A DNA stretch of 64,000 nucleotides from DASZHJ01 sp035604335 (GCA_035604335.1 DATNIT010000136.1:51461-115460); one strand, 5' to 3'; counted from the stretch's first letter, positions 33,782 through 42,617 are shown. Notes: generated from the letters alone by a model not told the origin. A program made the numbers and translations.

Positions 33782-35175
33782 CTCCTGACCCTGATCGCTG
33801 CGTCCGGCGGCGGTGCGCCATCGGGCCGGCAAGTGTAAGCCCATTCGAGCCAGAGCGCGGCCGCGAATTCATCGATGTCGGAAAATCCGAGCCGCACCGC
33901 CAGCTCCGCCGCTGGCGGCGCCTTGTCAAGAGGACTGCCGAGCCGGTCGGCGGTGAACCAGTCCAGCAGATCGCTGAGCTCGAGCTCCGACGGGCGCCGG
34001 CCGGCGACGCCAGCCGCCTCGGCCCAGCGTCGCTTGGCGGTGCCGCGCGTGGCGAGCTCGCTGAAGCGTCCCGTCAGGCGCAACTCGTCGGCGACCGCGC
34101 CGGCGATGCGGCCGGGCTGTCGCGGCAGCGTGTCGAGCGCCGCCTCCTCCGCCATGAGGCGCAACAGGTTGGGCCCGTCGAGTCCGTTCTCCCGCATCCA
34201 GGCGTCCAGCAGGGCGCGCGTTGTCAGGCCGCGCTCGCGGCGCAGACGATCGAGGCTGGCGCGCACCGCGCGATCGCCGGGCTCGCCTGCGCCGCGGCCG
34301 CGCTCGATCCCGGCACGGCGCATCAGGGCGCGACGGCGATGTGCCTGCCATTCGCTGGGCCGCAGCCGCAGCTCGTCGAGCGCGGCCTGCTCGAGATCAG
34401 AGAGATCGAGCTGCGGGCTGGCGCTCTCGGCGACGTATTTGCACCAGACGGCCGCGGGCTCGAAGCGGAACTGCGCCGTCATCGGACCAGGATAATCCTG
34501 GCGCAGCTTGTGCGCTTCCCGCAGCAGCAGCTCGGCATCGAGCCGCTTGCGCGAGGTCCGCTGGCCCGGCAACCAAGCTCTCAGTCGCCCGAGAGCACCG
34601 GCATCGGCGCCGTCCGCCGCGGCATATTTGAGAATGTGGGCAAGAGTGCGCTCGCGATAGGGCATCGCCTTGCCGATTCCGGCGAGCCGGTCGCGAAACG
34701 CGGCGTCGATAACACCGGCTTCGCCTGCGCGTGCCAGCACGTCGCGAATATCCACCATCGCCTCGGAGACAGCGACGAAGCCCAGCTCGGCCGGGCCATG
34801 GATGACGGCAACCTCGTCGTCATCCTCGAAGGGATCGTCGAACGGCGTGTAGTAGCCGTCGCGATAGGCCTCGAAGATGCGGCCGACGCCACACATGCCG
34901 AAGGGCGCGAGTTCCGCCGCGCGCAGCGCCCCCATGCTGGCGGCACCGAGGACATGCACGCCCGCCGTCATCGCCCACAGGATCTCGCGATGCCAGACTG
35001 CCGGGGTCTGGTGAAAATAGCCGTCGACAATGCCGATCACCGCCGGCTTGAGCTGCTGCACCGTGCGGTAGACGTCGCCCTGGCGCACCGGCGGGAGGAA
35101 GACGGCGTCGAGTTGCTGACGCGCCTCCGCCACCGCCAAGCTCGGTCCAAGGAAGATGACCGCCGGACCGCTCAT
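33778..35175 (-). CDS. tfuA: TfuA-like protein (YcaO partner)
   Basis: 465 residues. The N-terminal TfuA domain is clear: AVIFLGPSLAVAEARQQLDAVFLPPVRQGDVYRTVQQLKPAVIGIVDGYF, then VLGAASMGALRAAELAPFGMCGVGRIFEAYRDGYYTPFDDPFEDDDEVAVIHGP. The extra C-terminal ~240 residues are charged and helical and contain a pattern repeated in outline (DLLDWFTADRLG); many TfuA proteins are shorter (about 250-300 residues). TfuA hands sulfur to, or activates, its YcaO partner in thioamide formation. The start overlaps the ycaO stop as ATGA, so the pair is coupled. Confidence 0.93.
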   Translation of the reverse strand: MSGPAVIFLGPSLAVAEARQQLDAVFLPPVRQGDVYRTVQQLKPAVIGIVDGYFHQTPAVWHREILWAMTAGVHVLGAASMGALRAAELAPFGMCGVGRIFEAYRDGYYTPFDDPFEDDDEVAVIHGPAELGFVAVSEAMVDIRDVLARAGEAGVIDAAFRDRLAGIGKAMPYRERTLAHILKYAAADGADAGALGRLRAWLPGQRTSRKRLDAELLLREAHKLRQDYPGPMTAQFRFEPAAVWCKYVAESASPQLDLSDLEQAALDELRLRPSEWQAHRRRALMRRAGIERGRGAGEPGDRAVRASLDRLRRERGLTTRALLDAWMRENGLDGPNLLRLMAEEAALDTLPRQPGRIAGAVADELRLTGRFSELATRGTAKRRWAEAAGVAGRRPSELELSDLLDWFTADRLGSPLDKAPPAAELAVRLGFSDIDEFAAALWLEWAYTCRPDGAPPPDAAIRVRR

Positions 35176-36485
35176 CGGCTGGCCCGCCCGAGGCGAGAGG
35201 TGTCGGGCATCAGTGGCTGGCGCTGCGGCGCCGCCGCCTCGGTCACGCGGCGCGCGCGCAGGCCGGGAACAGCGCTGATCTGATGCGGCGGTTCCAGGCC
35301 GGGCACCACCACCCGAGCCGCCGGCAGGCCCAGCTCCGGCTTGGTGAGATCGACCCAGACCACGCGATCGATGCCGCGTCGGCGGAGCCGCGCCAGCACT
35401 TCCGCCAGATCATGCTCAATCTCCTCGCCGGCGAAGGAGGGCGTCGCGCGCCAGTCTCGGCTTGTGGGTCCGGCGGACCAGCGGCGCGCCACCTCGGCGC
35501 GGGTGCGGCGCGCCTCGCCGTCATAGGCGGTGGGCTCGAAATCGTCCCTGGCGCCGCTTATGAAAGTGGTGCGCGCCTGCGCCGCCTCGGTGATGGCGCG
35601 CAGCAGCGCCACCTCGCGATCGGGGTGACAGCCGGTGCCGAACTCGGGATCGGTGCCGGCGCCGCCCGCAACGATGTCGTCGATGGCCAGGCACACGAAG
35701 ACAGGGATCTCGATATCGCTGGTCGCGTCCCAGAGCGCCAGACGGATTCCCGCCCGCTCGAAGCGGGTGATGAGGTCCTGCGCCGGCGCCGAGGTGATGC
35801 TGACGGGATCGAGCCGGCCCGCCGCGCGAGCCGTGGCACCACCGAGACGCCAGAGCGCGACCGCGTCGCGCTCGATCGCCTCGTACAGGCCATGCGCCAC
35901 CGCCTCCAGGATGTGATTGCCGGCGCCGAGGCCGTTCGTGGAAGCGGCGAAGACATCGGTGCCGTGGGGCAGCGGAAGCACGTAGTCGGCGCCGACCGTC
36001 TCGTAGGGTACCCAGACCGGGACACCGCTGGCGAGATCACGGCCCTCGATCCAGAGCAGCCGGCCATAGGGATCCGCCTGGGCCAGCGCTTGGCGTGGCA
36101 ACAGGCCCGGATCGACCGCGGCACCGTGAGCGCGGATTTCCTCGTAATCGGCGAGCCGCAGCGGCTGCTCGATGGTCTCGGCATGATAGGTCTCGGCGGC
36201 TTCCATCAGCGCCGAGACCTTGGCGGCCGCCAGCGAAAGCCCTTTGCCCTGGAAGACCGCTAGGGATCGGGAATTCGGCCGGCAGGCCATGCAGACGGGA
36301 ATGCCGAGGATGTCGAGGCCGGTGAGCGTGCCGATGCGGGTGATCCCCATGCGCGTCGCCAGCGGCAGCACGTGCGCCAGTGTCGCCTCCGGAGTGCGGA
36401 TACGATGGGTCCCGGCGTGGAACACCTTAACGGCCGAGCCTGCTGCGCGCAGGCCCGGCGGGATATCAGTGGCGGCCGGCGTCAC
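35172..36485 (-). CDS. ycaO: YcaO domain protein, TfuA-associated type
   Basis: 437 residues from a GTG at 36483-36485 with AGGAG four bases upstream, inside the end of the cyclase gene. ATP-binding signatures: FQGKGLSLAAAKVSALMEAAETYHAE (residues 78-103), the STNGLGAGNHILEAVAHGLYEAIERDAVALW block (182-212) with Glu202 and Glu205-Arg206, and GCHPDREVALLRAITEAAQARTTFISGARDDF. The C-terminus lacks the PxPxP motif of cyclodehydratases and has VVVPGLEPPHQI, as in TfuA-partnered enzymes. It phosphorylates a backbone amide to enable sulfur or nucleophile attack. Partner TfuA follows by ATGA. Confidence 0.93.
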   Translation of the reverse strand: MTPAATDIPPGLRAAGSAVKVFHAGTHRIRTPEATLAHVLPLATRMGITRIGTLTGLDILGIPVCMACRPNSRSLAVFQGKGLSLAAAKVSALMEAAETYHAETIEQPLRLADYEEIRAHGAAVDPGLLPRQALAQADPYGRLLWIEGRDLASGVPVWVPYETVGADYVLPLPHGTDVFAASTNGLGAGNHILEAVAHGLYEAIERDAVALWRLGGATARAAGRLDPVSITSAPAQDLITRFERAGIRLALWDATSDIEIPVFVCLAIDDIVAGGAGTDPEFGTGCHPDREVALLRAITEAAQARTTFISGARDDFEPTAYDGEARRTRAEVARRWSAGPTSRDWRATPSFAGEEIEHDLAEVLARLRRRGIDRVVWVDLTKPELGLPAARVVVPGLEPPHQISAVPGLRARRVTEAAAPQRQPLMPDTSRLGRASR

Positions 36486-39400
36486 GAAACTCCTTGATGA
36501 GGGCCGCCACTTGAGAAAGATCGCTGGTCTCACCGCCCTCGGCGCAGGCATGGTGCAACGGCTCCAATAGCGCGAGCGCGCCGGAAATGTCGCCCTGAGC
36601 GCGCTTGAGATCCGCTAGATCGATGGCGGCGCGGAGCTCGAGGGCGCGGGCACCTTGCTGCCGCGATATCTCGAGGGCCTGGCGCAGGTCGGCCTCGGCG
36701 ATCGCGTCCGATCCTATACGCCGGACGAGCACGCCGGACCAGCGCCAAAGCTCCGGCATCCAGATCGCCAGTCCGGTATTCGCCGCGTCTTTGCGCGCGC
36801 CCTGGACGCAATCCATCGCTGCATCGACGCGGCCAGCGAGCATCAGCGCTTCGGCTAACATGGAGTAATAGATCGGAAAATCTTCTGTCGTGCCGATATC
36901 GCGCTGCCGCTGGATGCCGGCCTCGAGCTCTCGCAGACCCCCGGCGGAATCTCCCAGCAGGGCCTTGGCCCAGCCGCGGTATATGAAGCCCTTGGCCTCG
37001 GAGTTGGAGAAGCCCTGGTCCTCGGCAAAGCGGATGGTCGATTCCGCGAGTTCCAGGACGCGCCGAGCGTCGCGACGATAAACGCCGTGAGTGAGTGCGA
37101 TATCGAGCGCGTGACTGCGGCTGCCGGCGTGAGCGATTCGCTCCGCCCATCCGAGCGATACCTGCTCCTCTTCCAAAGCGCGGTTAGGGTGGCCGGTGAG
37201 CCAGAGTATCAGCGCGAGCTCGCCGTGACCGCAGACCTTGGCATCGTGGTTGCCATAGAGTGAGGCGTGGCTGACGTAGTCGCCAGCGGCATAGATCCGA
37301 AGTCCCAGATCGATATGGCCGGCAGAGGCGGCGAAGTCGCCGGTGTTGAAGTGACTTGCCCACTGGCAGTGATGCGCCTGCAACAGGAGCGCGTCGTCTC
37401 GGCGTGCCTTGGCCCGCGTCAGCAGATCGTCGGCGCGCCGCTGCATGACGAAGAAGTCGCGCGAGATCCGCCACCAGCCCCAATAGACCGGAAAGTGCCC
37501 GGGCGCCTCGGGTATCGACCGACAGATCTCGATCGCCTCGGCATAGAGCCGCTCTACTTCCGCGGTGCCCGGCCCCTTTACCGAGATCAGCGCAGAGGCC
37601 AGCAGCGTTAGGAATTCCAGGCGCATCGCCGGGTGCGGGGGCATCTCCGGCCGATCGAGGAGCTGCAATCCTCGGCGAAGCTGGATCGTTGCCTCAAGAT
37701 TGCCGGACCGCTGCAGACCCCGCCGGGCGGCCTTCAACCAGAATTGTATCGCCACCTCGACGCGCCCGCCCTCGGTCAGGTGATGTGCCAGGAGCTCCGG
37801 ATGCAGCTCGACAACATCAGGCGACACCTTCGACAGTGCGTCGGCGACCGCGCAGTGCGCCTCCTGCCGCCGCTCGCGTACCAAGCTGGCATAGGCGGCT
37901 TCCTGAACCAATGCATGCTTGAAGACGTAGTTCTCTACCCCCCTGCGATCGACCTCGACATAAAGGATGCCGGCACGGGTAAGCGCGTCGCGGGCGCGCT
38001 CGAGGTCAGCAGTGCTCATCCGCGCGATACCCTGGATGAAATCGCGGCTGGCGGAGCGCCCGACAACGGCGCAAAGTTGGGCCAATCCCTTGCCGGGTCC
38101 GGCGCGATCGAGGCGCACCAGCAGGGATTCGTACAGCGTCGCTGGGATCCGGACCGGCTCCGCAGCGACGGCTCCGCTCGGCGTTTGCAGCGCCTCGATT
38201 GCGGAGCGCGTGAACTCTTCGACAAAAAGCGGGATACCGTCGGTCTTGCGCAGGATTTCCCGCATGATCGGCTGGCCCAGCGCCTCGGAGCCGACGAGCT
38301 GCCGCATAAGCGAGGTGCAATCATCCGGCGGCAGGCGCGCAAGCTCGGTGACGGTGAGGCCGGGGCGCGCCCGCCACGGCACGGTGAAATCCTCGCGGCT
38401 GGTCAGGATCGCCAGGATCGGCCGGCCCGAAAGCTCGTCCAGCACCCGCTCGATGAGCTCAAGGGTCGTGGGATCAGCCCATTGCAGATCCTCCATAACA
38501 GCAATGAAGGGGCCCGTCTCGGCGGAGCGCACTAACTGCTGAGTCAGCACGGCGAGCGCCCGCGCGCGGCGCTGGCGCGGTGTTGCTTGCACCTCGTCGG
38601 CATGGGGATCGGGCAACGAGAGCAGCCAGTCGAATGTCGATATGGCCGCCTTGCGTTCGCTCGGCGTGCCGAGAGCCACGCGTTCGAGTTTGGCCTGCTT
38701 GCTCTCCAGCGGATCATCGCGTTCGATGTGCGCAAGGCGAGAGAGATAGCCGACCAGCGGTCCCAAGAGGCTCGAGCTCAGGAATGGCGAGCAGGAGAAT
38801 TGCGCGGTCCGAGCAGGCGGATTGAGATCGGCGAGAAACTGCGCCACAAGGCGTGATTTGCCTATGCCGGCCTCGCCGCGCAGCAGCAGAGCTTGGCCGC
38901 GGCCCTGCCGCGCCGTTTCCCAGAAATCGTCCAGCAGTCCCAGTTCGGCTTTGCGGTTCACCATCGGCGTCCAGACGGCCATCGGGCGCACGCCAGGAGG
39001 CCGATCCTTATCCGCCCGCTCGCCGGTCACCAGCCAAAGACGGACCGGCTCCGTGATGCCGCGGAGCGGCTGTAGCCCTAAGTCCTGGAAATCGAACATG
39101 TGACGCACCAGCCGCCATGTCTCGTGTGCCAGCACGACGCCATTTGGCGGTGCCAGCACCTGGATGCGTGCGGCGTGATTGGGCACCGTGCCGACAATCG
39201 CGTTCTGTGCATCAACGCCGGCCTCGAAGAGGTCACCCACCAGAACGAGCCCGCTGGCGATGCCGATGCGGGCTCGCAGCTTTGCATCCGGTGGGGACGC
39301 CACACGGTCGCCGATGCCGCGGAGGATCTCGAGCGCCGCCCGAACCGCCCGCTCGGCGTCGTTCTCGTGTGCAACGGGATGGCCGAAATATGACATGACC

Positions 39401-39780
39401 CCGTCGCCCACGAACCGGGCCACCAAACCGCCATAGCGGCCGACAGCATCGCGGCAAATATCGTGGTATCGCCGCAGCACTGTCAGCAGATCCTCGGCTT
39501 CCAGCCGTTCCCCGAGCTCAACCGAGCCCACGAGGTCGCAAAACATCACCGTGATGTGCCGTCGCTCCCGACTGCCGCCCGTCGCCTGAGCGGCAGCTGT
39601 TGCAGGGGACTCGATGCGGGCGTGTAGGAAGCGTTTGCGGTGACCGATCGGCAGGCCAAGCTCCTGCAGATCCTTATCGGTGAGGTCGCCGAGTTGGTCT
39701 AGATCGATGGCATGGTGCTCGAATGCATCGGCGTGCTCACCGAGACCCACGGCGTCCAACCAGTCGCTGACCCTCGACAT
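36466..39780 (-). CDS. SAM domain-class III cyclase-AAA ATPase-TPR signalling protein
   Basis: 1,104 residues. The N-terminal SAM domain (about 1-55) reads VSDWLDAVGLGEHADAF...LTDKDLQELGLPIGHRKRFL. The cyclase domain (75-250) has metal aspartates 82 (MFCDLVGS) and 126 (FVGDGVMSYFG). The AAA/STAND ATPase has Walker A GEAGIGKS (302-309). A long TPR-type helical C-terminus runs from about 650. Such proteins act as ATP-dependent sensors or LuxR-like regulators, with cAMP synthesis as possible output. It is the first gene of the ycaO-tfuA operon; its end overlaps ycaO by 20 bp. A direct repeat lies upstream. Confidence 0.88.
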   Translation of the reverse strand: MSRVSDWLDAVGLGEHADAFEHHAIDLDQLGDLTDKDLQELGLPIGHRKRFLHARIESPATAAAQATGGSRERRHITVMFCDLVGSVELGERLEAEDLLTVLRRYHDICRDAVGRYGGLVARFVGDGVMSYFGHPVAHENDAERAVRAALEILRGIGDRVASPPDAKLRARIGIASGLVLVGDLFEAGVDAQNAIVGTVPNHAARIQVLAPPNGVVLAHETWRLVRHMFDFQDLGLQPLRGITEPVRLWLVTGERADKDRPPGVRPMAVWTPMVNRKAELGLLDDFWETARQGRGQALLLRGEAGIGKSRLVAQFLADLNPPARTAQFSCSPFLSSSLLGPLVGYLSRLAHIERDDPLESKQAKLERVALGTPSERKAAISTFDWLLSLPDPHADEVQATPRQRRARALAVLTQQLVRSAETGPFIAVMEDLQWADPTTLELIERVLDELSGRPILAILTSREDFTVPWRARPGLTVTELARLPPDDCTSLMRQLVGSEALGQPIMREILRKTDGIPLFVEEFTRSAIEALQTPSGAVAAEPVRIPATLYESLLVRLDRAGPGKGLAQLCAVVGRSASRDFIQGIARMSTADLERARDALTRAGILYVEVDRRGVENYVFKHALVQEAAYASLVRERRQEAHCAVADALSKVSPDVVELHPELLAHHLTEGGRVEVAIQFWLKAARRGLQRSGNLEATIQLRRGLQLLDRPEMPPHPAMRLEFLTLLASALISVKGPGTAEVERLYAEAIEICRSIPEAPGHFPVYWGWWRISRDFFVMQRRADDLLTRAKARRDDALLLQAHHCQWASHFNTGDFAASAGHIDLGLRIYAAGDYVSHASLYGNHDAKVCGHGELALILWLTGHPNRALEEEQVSLGWAERIAHAGSRSHALDIALTHGVYRRDARRVLELAESTIRFAEDQGFSNSEAKGFIYRGWAKALLGDSAGGLRELEAGIQRQRDIGTTEDFPIYYSMLAEALMLAGRVDAAMDCVQGARKDAANTGLAIWMPELWRWSGVLVRRIGSDAIAEADLRQALEISRQQGARALELRAAIDLADLKRAQGDISGALALLEPLHHACAEGGETSDLSQVAALIKEFRDAGRH

Positions 39781-39826
39781 CGCCTGCGGATGCGCTCCCT
39801 TTTTCTCGGCCCAATGCTCAAATATT

Positions 39827-39856
39827 ACTGCGAGCGTTCATAAACTGCGAGCATTC
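39827..39856. promoter_or_regulatory. Direct repeat upstream of the YcaO-TfuA operon
   Basis: ACTGCGAGCGTTC (39827-39839) and ACTGCGAGCATTC (39844-39856) differ at one position and are offset by 17 bp. They start about 47 bp upstream of the minus-strand cyclase start at 39780. The spacing is close to, but not exactly, two helical turns. It may be an operator or activator site for the operon or for the divergent binding-protein gene. Confidence 0.45.
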
Positions 39857-40066
39857 GCGAAATCGAAGCACGGTGCCAGGTCTAGGCTCAGTTGAATTGT
39901 TGCTCGTGGATTGCCACTGGCTGATGTCGATGACGACTGCTATTAGCCGCCCGGCAGCGTTGACAGCGGCACCCGATGCCGCAATACCGCCGTCGAGCTC
40001 GCGCCCCGCGCAATCCAGCTCGACGCCCGGCGTTTGCCGAACTTGGCTTTGGCAGGAAGGATCGCA

Positions 40067-41071
40067 ATGCAAGACCTCACTCAAGCACTCGCAACCATCC
40101 TTCTGTCGCTGGCCGCGGCGGCTGGGTTGGTGGCGATGGCGCTCGGCCTTGCCTCGCCCGCCGCTGCCGACGCCACGCCGCTCCGCGTCAACATGTTCTC
40201 GGGGCCGCAGGACCTCGCGGTGTTCGTGGCGCAAGAGAAGGGCTTCTATGCCCAGCGCGGGCTCGCCGTCGAGGTGAGTTTCACGTCCAGTTCCCAGTCG
40301 CTGCGCGACGGCATGGCCAACGGCAGCTTCGAGATCGCCTCGTCCGGCGTCGACAACGCCGTCTATATGGTCGACACCGGCAAGGCCGATGTAGCCATCG
40401 TCGCCGGCGGCGACGATGGCATGACCCAACTGATCGTGCGGCCGGAGATCCGTTCCTATGCGGATCTCCGAGGCAAGACGGTGCTGGTCGACGCGCCCGA
40501 CACGGCCTTCGCCTTTCAGCTCTACAAGATGCTGGAGTTGAACGGCGTGAAGCGCGCCGACTACACGGTGGTGCCCAAGGGCGGCATGCCGCAGCGCCTG
40601 GCGGCGCTCAAGGAGGACCAGACCAACGCCGCGACCATGCTGAACTTGCCCTGGAACATCGCCGCCGAGAAAGCCGGCTTTCACAGCCTTGGCAACGCGA
40701 TTGAGGTGCTCGGCCCCTATCAGGGCACCGGCATCTGGGTGCGGCGCGACTGGGCCGCGGCCCATGCCGACACGCTCGTCCGGTACCTGCAGTCGACGGT
40801 CGAGGGCTTGCGCTGGGCGCGCGAGACGTCAAGCCGAGCGGAAGCGGCCGCGATCTTGGCGCGTCATCTCAAGATCGAACCGGACCTGGCCGCCGCCGCG
40901 CTCGAGCGCGCGCTGGCGCCTGGCGGCGGTCTCGCGGTCGACGCGCGCCTCGATCTCGAGGGCTTCCGCAACACGCTCAAGCTCCGCGCCGAGACGAACG
41001 GCGGCGCGCCCCGGCCGCCCGAGACATACCTCGATCTCTCCTACTACGAGCGCGCCCTCGCGGGCCTCTGA
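40067..41071 (+). CDS. ABC transporter substrate-binding protein, SsuA/NMT1-like, orphan
   Basis: 334 residues from the ATG at 40067 with an AGGAAGG site. A signal peptide (LTQALATILLSLAAAAGLVAMALGLASPAAA) is followed by the NMT1/SsuA-like fold: LRVNMFSGPQDLAVFVAQEKGFYAQRGLAVEV, SSGVDNAVYMVDTGKADVAIVAGG and VRPEIRSYADLRGKTVLVDAP. Relatives bind nitrate, sulfonates, taurine or pyrimidine precursors. No permease or ATPase is adjacent, so it either shares a transporter elsewhere or acts as a sensor. Divergent from the cyclase-YcaO operon, with the direct repeat in between. Confidence 0.88.
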   Translation: MQDLTQALATILLSLAAAAGLVAMALGLASPAAADATPLRVNMFSGPQDLAVFVAQEKGFYAQRGLAVEVSFTSSSQSLRDGMANGSFEIASSGVDNAVYMVDTGKADVAIVAGGDDGMTQLIVRPEIRSYADLRGKTVLVDAPDTAFAFQLYKMLELNGVKRADYTVVPKGGMPQRLAALKEDQTNAATMLNLPWNIAAEKAGFHSLGNAIEVLGPYQGTGIWVRRDWAAAHADTLVRYLQSTVEGLRWARETSSRAEAAAILARHLKIEPDLAAAALERALAPGGGLAVDARLDLEGFRNTLKLRAETNGGAPRPPETYLDLSYYERALAGL

Positions 41072-41074
41072 GCC

Positions 41075-41497
41075 TCAGCTCTTTTTCTTCCGCTTTGGCC
41101 GCGTGGGATAGTGCATGCCCTCGAGCTTGAGCCCGTCGGGGTCGAGGAAGAAGACGGCGTAGTAGCCGCCCGAGTAATACTCGGCGGCGGGATCCACGAT
41201 GGTGATCTTCTTCTTTTTCAGAAACGCCTCGAGGTCGAACACGTCCTGGCGCTTGCCGAGCTCGAAGGCGTAATGGTGGAAGCCGATGTTGCCGATGCGG
41301 TGCTTGTGGCGCTTGCCTACGCGGTCCGCCTGCCCGATCCAGAACAGCGTCTTGCCGTTGCTCCAACCGGCGGCGTCGGCGTAGTCGTACTTGAGCTTGA
41401 AGCCCAGAAAACCCAGGACGTCGTCGTAGAACCGCTTCGACTTCGCGAAGTCGGATACGCGGATCACCAGATGGTCGATGCCGACGACGCGCACCAT
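41075..41497 (-). CDS. VOC (glyoxalase/bleomycin-resistance) family protein
   Basis: 140 residues. The VOC signature is GIDHLVIRVSDFAKSKRFYDDVLGFLGFKLKYDY, then IGFHHYAFELGKRQDVFDLEAFL, with the FFLDPDGLKLEGMHYP end; metal ligands would be His9, a mid-protein His/Glu and Glu124. A lysine-rich tail ends the protein. It lies 21 bp downstream of a second VOC gene in the same direction, so the two are probably one transcript, meeting the binding-protein gene end on. Substrate unknown. Confidence 0.88.
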   Translation of the reverse strand: MVRVVGIDHLVIRVSDFAKSKRFYDDVLGFLGFKLKYDYADAAGWSNGKTLFWIGQADRVGKRHKHRIGNIGFHHYAFELGKRQDVFDLEAFLKKKKITIVDPAAEYYSGGYYAVFFLDPDGLKLEGMHYPTRPKRKKKS

Positions 41498-41518
41498 GGG
41501 CGCGGCCTCGTCTCGGCG

Positions 41519-41989
41519 CTACTTCGCGGGCTCGGTCGCCTTGACCTTGCGCTCGGGCACCGTCACCTCGGCGACGCCCGCGGGCGCGGCACCCACCCAG
41601 GGATGATCGGCGAGGTCGAACACCACGCCGTCGGGACCGCGGAACTTGGTCTCGTAGTAGGAATTCGCGGTGTGCGGGTCCGCCTTCATGAAGCAGGGCG
41701 CGCCCATCTCCTCGAGCTTCTTCTCGTACTCCTCGATGTCGTCCACGAGGATGCCGAAGTGATGCACGCCGACGTAGTCGAGGCCGCGGCCGAGTTGGTC
41801 GACGTTCTGGAATTTCAGGATCGCGAGGTTGAGCGTGCCGTCGCTCAGGTAGAATCCCCAGGCGATCGCCTTGGGATTGTCGGGGCTGCCGGCGCGGCCG
41901 ACTTCCTTGAAGCCGAACGCTTTCTTGTAGAACTCGGCGGTCTTGACGGGGTCGTTGGTCGCGAGCGCGATGTGCCTGATCTTCGGCAT
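41519..41989 (-). CDS. VOC family protein, second copy
   Basis: 156 residues. IRHIALATNDPVKTAEFYKKAFGFKEVGRAG opens the first beta-alpha-beta unit. DYVGVHHFGILVDDIEEYEKKLEEMG supplies the central histidines, and KFRGPDGVVFDLADHPWVGA the final metal-ligand region. Two VOC units in one chain are normal for such lengths. It is the upstream gene of a two-gene VOC run; the ribosome site is AGGAGG. Likely a dioxygenase, epimerase or lyase-type activity, not predictable. Confidence 0.88.
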   Translation of the reverse strand: MPKIRHIALATNDPVKTAEFYKKAFGFKEVGRAGSPDNPKAIAWGFYLSDGTLNLAILKFQNVDQLGRGLDYVGVHHFGILVDDIEEYEKKLEEMGAPCFMKADPHTANSYYETKFRGPDGVVFDLADHPWVGAAPAGVAEVTVPERKVKATEPAK

Positions 41990-42079
41990 GAGGCCTCCTC
42001 CGGGGATCGAGTCCGTGCGGACACCGAGTGATTTAGCACGTCGCGCAGAGACGGCAAACCGCCGTCGATCTCCGGAGCG

Positions 42080-42397
42080 TCAGGCGGGCGTCGTGAGCGT
42101 GAACGACACCGCGTCCTTGGACACCTGCAGGGATTTGATCGAGCGGCGGGCGATCGGGATGCCCCGGTCCTTGCAGTGCAGGATGATTGCGGCGGCGATC
42201 TCGCTCTCCTGGAACGTCACCCTCGGGATGCCGGGCGCGGGCTCGAAGCTGGCGCTGAGACCGCCTTCATTGGAGAACATGAGTCCGGTGATGGCGCCGC
42301 GATCGGAGCCCATGCGGCCGGTTTTCACGCAATAGCGGACGATCGCCTGTTTGATCTCGGCATTGGTGAAGGTGATGGTCCGGGTTTCGGTCGCCAT
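42080..42397 (-). CDS. Hypothetical protein, possibly attenuator-controlled
   Basis: 105 residues, single small domain: TRTITFTNAEIKQAIVRYCVKTGRMGSDRGAITGLMFSNEGGLSASFEPAPG, ending in KSLQVSKDAVSFTLTTPA. No membrane span or catalytic motif. It begins 71 bp past a strong intrinsic terminator on the same strand, which itself follows a leader peptide with an exceptional ribosome site; this suggests transcription attenuation. It is unrelated to the neighbouring VOC genes. Probably an alphaproteobacterial conserved hypothetical. Confidence 0.75.
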   Translation of the reverse strand: MATETRTITFTNAEIKQAIVRYCVKTGRMGSDRGAITGLMFSNEGGLSASFEPAPGIPRVTFQESEIAAAIILHCKDRGIPIARRSIKSLQVSKDAVSFTLTTPA

Positions 42398-42467
42398 GCC
42401 GGAAATTCCGCTGATCGCTACCTCGCGAGCCCGTCCCTTCTATCGCCAAAATGATGCCAGAAACAAG

Positions 42468-42493
42468 AAGGGCTGCTCTCGCGAGCAGCCCTT
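42468..42493 (-). terminator. Intrinsic terminator after the leader peptide
   Basis: Arms of 11 bp, AAGGGCTGCTC and GAGCAGCCCTT, enclose a 4-base loop and are followed on the minus strand by TCTTGTTTC. It lies 46 bp past the stop of the leader peptide and 71 bp before the next gene, the order expected of an attenuator or a short stand-alone RNA. Confidence 0.8.
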
Positions 42494-42538
42494 CCATTGT
42501 CGGACCGCGTTCCGGCTTCTGACCGGATAAACGCCAGG

Positions 42539-42616
42539 TCAGGCGGAGTGGACCTCGACAGCGGCGAGGATCCAGGCTCGAGCCTCTGACGACCGCAGCG
42601 TGAGACAATGAGACAC
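42539..42616 (-). CDS. 25-codon leader-type peptide
   Basis: GTG start at 42614-42616, stop at 42539-42541; the product begins MSHCLTLRSSEARAW and ends VEVHSA. The ribosome site is a 14-nt perfect match to the 16S rRNA 3' end (42618-42631), seven bases from the start, which is far stronger than needed. No run of one amino acid typical of classic attenuators is seen. A hairpin-capable segment and an intrinsic terminator follow. It could be a regulatory leader of the 105-residue gene or part of a small RNA. Confidence 0.55.
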   Translation of the reverse strand: MSHCLTLRSSEARAWILAAVEVHSA

Positions 42617-42617
42617 T

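Noticed and set aside
39818..40066. A short minus-strand peptide upstream of the cyclase gene as a YcaO precursor
   Set aside because: A frame is open but has no convincing start or ribosome site, and its upstream part is the antisense of the binding-protein gene.
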